In this document: positions 60,756 through 64,000 of the stretch, piece by piece
Layout: each line of letters opens with the position of its first letter
Numbering within the stretch: position 1 is the first letter of the stretch
Notes under the pieces: model-generated
Told to the model about the DNA's origin: nothing
The model's input: the letters and a program-made list of their open reading frames with translations, nothing else
The model's database searches: none
Source of the DNA: Anaerolineales bacterium
Lineage (GTDB): Bacteria > Chloroflexota > Anaerolineae > Anaerolineales > UBA4823
Direction of reading: 5' to 3'
Assembly: GCA_025057645.1 (NCBI GenBank)
Contig: JANXBJ010000001.1
Coordinates: 801,422 to 865,421, forward strand
Length of the DNA stretch: 64,000 nucleotides
Made by a program: the position numbers and the translations under genes

Positions 60756-62141
60756 TCAGCGAACTAAGTATCTGAAGATCAATCCAACGGTCATATAGTG
60801 GGCTTCTACTAAAATCCACACAAAGAAAGCCAGCTTTGTAAGGAGCAGGCGGAGTGGAGTTCGCAAATCACTCGACCCACTGAGTACATAACTCATGAGT
60901 ATCACGGGAATCGCAAAATAACGACCCTGTACTCCAAATATAAGCTTTGTTGGGAATGGACTCCAGAAGACCAATAGGCCGGCAAGGGAAATCAACAATA
61001 TAGCAATCGAGATCAAGAAAAACACCAACCGCAATTTGTAGTCCTGCCTTACATTCCGAACAGAAAAAGAAAGCCCGAAGAATAGCAAGAGAAAAAAGAA
61101 CGCCAGCCTGTAAAGCGGAGAGGGGAGCAAAGTGTCGAGCCACCCCAATCTGCCTATAAAGGAGTGGTAATAGAAACTTATCCTCTCCTCTTTGGTGAGA
61201 GTGTTCCAAAATATTCCTAGAGTCTCTGCGGGACGAGACAAGTAGTATGAGAGAATTGCCTCGGTAGGCAACTCCCTTACAACACGAGCATCCACATACC
61301 TATCGAGAGTATAAAAAATCCAAAAAACCGAAGATAGTGCTATCAGAAAGGCCAGAAAATCCAGTTTTCTTTTCCGTTTCAGCCAAATCAACAGGGGCAG
61401 AAAAATCATAGGGGCTAATTGCCACCTCCCACTCACAAGTGCAAATAGAGAAACGCCGAGAAGTATGGCTAAGAATGGGCTGTACTTTTTCTCTGCATCC
61501 AAACCGACTACGCCCACGCTGGAGATCAGCAGTGTCAGAGCATAGGAAATCGCATCGGCACTGACAGAGACGAACTGAAAAACACTCATGGGTAACGTCA
61601 GGATAAAGAGAGAAAGAGGATTAGAAGGATGGATGGTGAGGGCAAGCATAATTATTCCAACACTGGTGGAGGTAGTTAGAAAGCGTGCTAACCGATAGGA
61701 ATGTTCCACAGATAACCCACACCCTCTGCCCACCAAAAGACCAATCGAAGCGGGGAAATAGACAAGCGGAAAATTTGGCGAAGCCGTTATCGGAACAAAC
61801 CTCTCTTCCTCGCTCCAGAAGATTGTTCTTGCCTCATCCACCATCCTTTCAGAATACTTCCGGTTTGGGCGGAAGGGAATAGAAGAGTGGACATCAATGA
61901 ACTCAAGCAAAGCTGTGGCCACATAGCCTCCGGAAGGGCCAGAGGCGGGGGTATAAAATGTCAAAACACCTCTAGATAGCAAATACGCCCTTTTCAGATG
62001 CTCGGCCTCGTCGGGCGATTGGATTGGCGGAATAATCGCCGAGTAAATCACTCCGAGCACAAGGGCGAAGAAGCCGAGAGCGAGTCTAGGTGCGCCAACG
62101 GCATGATTTAGGGAGCGAAACAGGGATCTCGCAGCTCTCAC
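60756..62141 (-). CDS. DUF2142 family polytopic membrane protein
   Basis: 461 residues with about eleven hydrophobic segments. The family signature IPPIQSPDEAEHLKRAYLLS follows TM1, with the acidic DE near the first loop as in GT-C glycosyltransferase-like proteins, and the large loop SNPFRPNRKYSE lies before the second half. DUF2142 proteins resemble lipid-linked sugar glycosyltransferases and are often in surface polysaccharide regions. The start is GTG at 62141 with AAAAGGAG upstream. No polysaccharide genes are in view. Confidence 0.85.
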   Translation of the reverse strand: MRAARSLFRSLNHAVGAPRLALGFFALVLGVIYSAIIPPIQSPDEAEHLKRAYLLSRGVLTFYTPASGPSGGYVATALLEFIDVHSSIPFRPNRKYSERMVDEARTIFWSEEERFVPITASPNFPLVYFPASIGLLVGRGCGLSVEHSYRLARFLTTSTSVGIIMLALTIHPSNPLSLFILTLPMSVFQFVSVSADAISYALTLLISSVGVVGLDAEKKYSPFLAILLGVSLFALVSGRWQLAPMIFLPLLIWLKRKRKLDFLAFLIALSSVFWIFYTLDRYVDARVVRELPTEAILSYYLSRPAETLGIFWNTLTKEERISFYYHSFIGRLGWLDTLLPSPLYRLAFFFLLLFFGLSFSVRNVRQDYKLRLVFFLISIAILLISLAGLLVFWSPFPTKLIFGVQGRYFAIPVILMSYVLSGSSDLRTPLRLLLTKLAFFVWILVEAHYMTVGLIFRYLVR

Positions 62142-62360
62142 GACAGCGCACTCCTTTTGTGCTCCCGTAGAGAGACTAGGGCAATATTATCCACGAGAGA
62201 ACTCGGACATAAGTCATTTATGCCTTCACTTGTCCTCAATAGACATCCACTGCCCGATATAGCGGCGGCTGCCCGTAATGTCACTGCGTCACCAATGCTG
62301 GCTCAGGAGTGAATAGCTCGACTAGCGCTATGACAGAGCGCAAACGATCTTTAGTAAAAC

Positions 62361-62370
62361 TTCTAAGTAG
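62361..62370 (+). repeat. Left terminal inverted repeat of the IS630-like element
   Basis: The sequence TCTAAGTA here is the inverse complement of TACTTAGA at 63480-63487, with matching flanks. Confidence 0.5.
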
Positions 62371-62384
62371 GTTCTCATAAGTCT

Positions 62385-63430
62385 TTAGAAAGCTGAAAAC
62401 GGCAATGGATAATTCGGATTATTCTGATTGCTCAAGCCACATTCAATGGCAGTCACCAGATGCTCCAAACTGGCTTCCAGCTTGTTCGCACACGCCAGGT
62501 CTTTCAGATGTCGCCAAAATCGCTCGATCCGGTTGAGATGCGCACAGTAAGCTGGCAACCAGACCACCCTGAGGCGATGCTCGAACAGACGGAGTGCTGC
62601 CAAGGTCGCCGCACTCCGAGGATAAGCCGCATTGTCCATGACCAGAACCATCCGCCCCACAGGATAAACGCTCACCAAGAGATGCTCCAGAAAGGCGATG
62701 AAGGACTCACTGTTCTTCCACGGCACGGCTTTGTAGGCAACCCTATCGCTACGCCAGTTATAGGCTCCAATCAGGTGATGACGTTGCTTCGCGGAAGCCG
62801 CCGCAGCCGGGATCGCTTTTGCTGTCCGACGTTCATCCAGCAGGCTCGCAGAGGGGGCTCAAGCGTCAAGGTCGTTTCGTCCCCAGAGAGCAGCTCGAAA
62901 TCGTCTCCGAGCGCTTTTTTCAACGCTTCGAGTCATTCCGCGGCTTTTTCCTTGGCTTCGCCCTCCTGCAAGTGGGTCAACTTATCCTTCGGTCGGTGAT
63001 ATCGATACCCGAGTTTACGCAGCAAGACCCGCAAGCGGTTGGCGCTCATGCGCTTGCCGGTCGCCTGCTCCAGATGGGCTTTCAACCGCTCCACCGTCCA
63101 GGGCGCAAATTCGTATCCCAGCTCGGCAGGCTCTTTTCCCAAGGTGTCTTCCCATACCCGGCAGTATGCTTCGTCTGCAACGCTGGGTCTGCCACTTTTC
63201 GGACGGTTGGCTAAGGCCTCCAGCCCTCCTGACCGCGAGCGTGCTCTCCAGTTGTACACCGTGGGCAGACTGACGGCTAAGACTTCCGCCACTTCCCGTG
63301 GGCTTTTCCCCAGAAGGAGCAGGCCAAGCGCCGTTGCTCGCTGCCTGACTTCAGGCCGCTTATCTGAACGTGTGGCACGTTCAAGTTGTGAAAGTTCGGT
63401 ATCATTCAGTTCGAGTTTGGTTGTGGTCAT
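62385..63430 (-). pseudogene. IS630-family transposase, inactivated by stop codon and frameshift
   Basis: Residues from the ATG at 63430 give the helix-turn-helix N-terminus (LSQLERATRSDKRPEVRQRA, VAEVLAVSLPTVYNWRARSR). A TGA at 62933-62935 interrupts it, where the reading continues in frame as LEALKKALGDDFELLSGDET with the first catalytic Asp. A one-base deletion near 62818 then shifts frame into AIPAAAASAKQRHHLIGAYN and onward to MVLVMDNAAYPRSA (second Asp) and LPAYCAHLNRIERFW (catalytic Glu). All three DDE residues survive, so decay is recent, but the protein cannot be made whole without recoding. Confidence 0.9.
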
Positions 63431-63479
63431 GCCTTGAGTCTATCATGAGACGACCACTTTATAAATACTTTCGGTTAAC

Positions 63480-63490
63480 TACTTAGACGC
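63480..63490 (-). repeat. Right terminal inverted repeat of the IS630-like element
   Basis: TACTTAGA at 63480-63487 pairs with the left end. The same word occurs as TCTAAGTA at 63801-63808 near the second element. Confidence 0.5.
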
Positions 63491-63495
63491 TTAGG

Positions 63496-63857
63496 CTTTA
63501 CCTAATTGAGATAGACATTCACCGCCACCTTTGGACGCAAACTCACTTCCACAATACAGCACGGCGAATAGGCTTCGATCCAGACGATGGAAGGATTCTT
63601 CGCAAGAGTCTGGTTTTGGGAATGCTATAGGCATCCCTACAAGATTTCAGACAATTCCTCTACCTAGCTCGCTAGAGAGACTTACAGATGACGTATCTTT
63701 TTTCTGAAGCATATTAATCTCTGAACGAATGGAAGTGGATAAACTGCGAGACTTACTCCAATATAACAAAGGTGGCACAAAATTTCCGGAGCATATTTTC
63801 TCTAAGTAACTAATTGCATGAATTCAAAAAACGGGCAAAATAGGATACAGTTATGGC
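63496..63857. other. Region between two IS630-like elements
   Basis: No gene is supported. A+T-rich stretch from about 63680. It includes the apparent end of the second element (TCTAAGTAACTAA at 63801-63813). Confidence 0.4.
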
Positions 63858-64000
63858 ATGCCCAAAAAACTCGACTTTCAACTAACCGAAACCGAACTTT
63901 TACAACTCACACAAGCAATCCGCAAGGACAAGCGTCCCGAAGTGCGTCAACGAGCAACTGCGATCCGGTTGCTGGCGTTGGGACAGAAACCGGCAGAAGT
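63858..64000 (+). CDS. Second IS630-family transposase, 5' end only
   Basis: From the ATG at 63858 the frame stays open to the window edge (47 codons). The protein resembles the first element's transposase: TETELLQLTQAIRKDKRPEV here against NDTELSQLERATRSDKRPEV there. The element end is 50 nt upstream (63801-63813). Whether it is intact lies outside the window. Confidence 0.8.
   Translation, partial: MPKKLDFQLTETELLQLTQAIRKDKRPEVRQRATAIRLLALGQKPAE

Larger units (their letters stand above)
62350..63495 (-). mobile_element. Decayed IS630-family insertion sequence
   Basis: About 1.1 kb holding a broken IS630-type transposase. The ends resemble each other inversely: TCTAAGTA at 62362-62369 and TACTTAGA at 63480-63487, extendable to about 12 of 14 matches. 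A TA target duplication, expected for IS630, cannot be fixed precisely. Confidence 0.8.

Noticed and set aside
1..64000. CRISPR arrays, rRNA and tRNA genes, prophage genes
   Set aside because: I looked for spaced direct repeats, tRNA cloverleaf consensus and phage structural genes and found none; very degenerate cases could be missed by eye.

Overview
The window looks like chromosome of an anaerobic member of the Chloroflexota, most likely class Anaerolineae. The clues are Thr/Pro-rich linkers on secreted proteins and lipoproteins, DUF2085/DUF4126/DUF4190/DUF2142 membrane proteins, a very large PAS/GAF/HD-GYP sensor, moderate G+C, and a fermentative set of enzymes (pyruvate phosphate dikinase, malic enzyme, 2-oxoacid:ferredoxin oxidoreductase, group 3b hydrogenase, formate dehydrogenase). 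This placement is inference; the window has no rRNA or other marker gene.

Layout. 1-7309 (minus strand): a probable operon pdhA-pdhB-pdhC, an unrecognised gene, a HAD phosphatase, a CDF metal exporter and a GH13 glycosidase cut by the window edge. 7660-12701 (minus): HD-GYP sensor and a tandem-rhodanese sulfurtransferase. 13164-15475 (plus): malic enzyme and a thioredoxin-reductase-like flavoprotein without the redox CxxC. 15620-17078 (minus): a CDP-alcohol phosphatidyltransferase-like protein and a double universal stress protein. 17663-36581 (plus): a 19-kb run of 19 tightly packed genes holding a group 3b NiFe hydrogenase (hydBGDA plus maturation protease), a NuoE/NuoF/formate dehydrogenase set, a second NuoE/NuoF pair, a ferritin-like protein, an ACT-domain protein and six two-component genes. 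36620-39998 (minus): a dihydrodipicolinate-synthase-family enzyme and a membrane-anchored Thr/Pro-rich protein. 40218-42239 (plus): four small membrane proteins. 42407-47143 (minus): a TPP-riboswitch-controlled thiamine operon (thiN-thiB-thiP-thiQ). 47228-51821 (minus): MgtA Mg2+ ATPase, an MgtC-family protein and a GbsR/MarR-type regulator. 52113-54881 (plus): ppdK. 55204-62141 (minus): a GerMN-like lipoprotein, a four-subunit 2-oxoacid:ferredoxin oxidoreductase (VOR type), a sugar-type solute-binding lipoprotein and a DUF2142 membrane protein. 62350-64000: a decayed IS630-family element and the start of a second one.

How it fits together. The central block would equilibrate H2, NAD(P)H and formate/CO2: hydBGDA couples H2 to NAD(P), and NuoE-NuoF-FdhA couples NAD(H), possibly with ferredoxin, to formate. 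The formate dehydrogenase catalytic subunit is a selenoprotein. It looks like two ORFs because an in-frame TGA (28026-28028) at the catalytic position is followed by a SECIS hairpin whose GGTCT loop lies 18 nt downstream. Histidine kinases and single-domain receivers are interleaved with the electron-transfer subunits, which suggests redox or gas sensing tied to the complex. The thiamine operon supplies the TPP needed by pyruvate dehydrogenase and by the oxoacid:ferredoxin oxidoreductase.

Regulatory signals are legible. They include strong sigma70-type promoters, a TPP riboswitch with its terminator, several terminators, a CRP/FNR-like site placed as in class II promoters ahead of the hydrogenase, and a recurring TATAAT-N7-ATG arrangement without a Shine-Dalgarno sequence that points to leaderless mRNAs.
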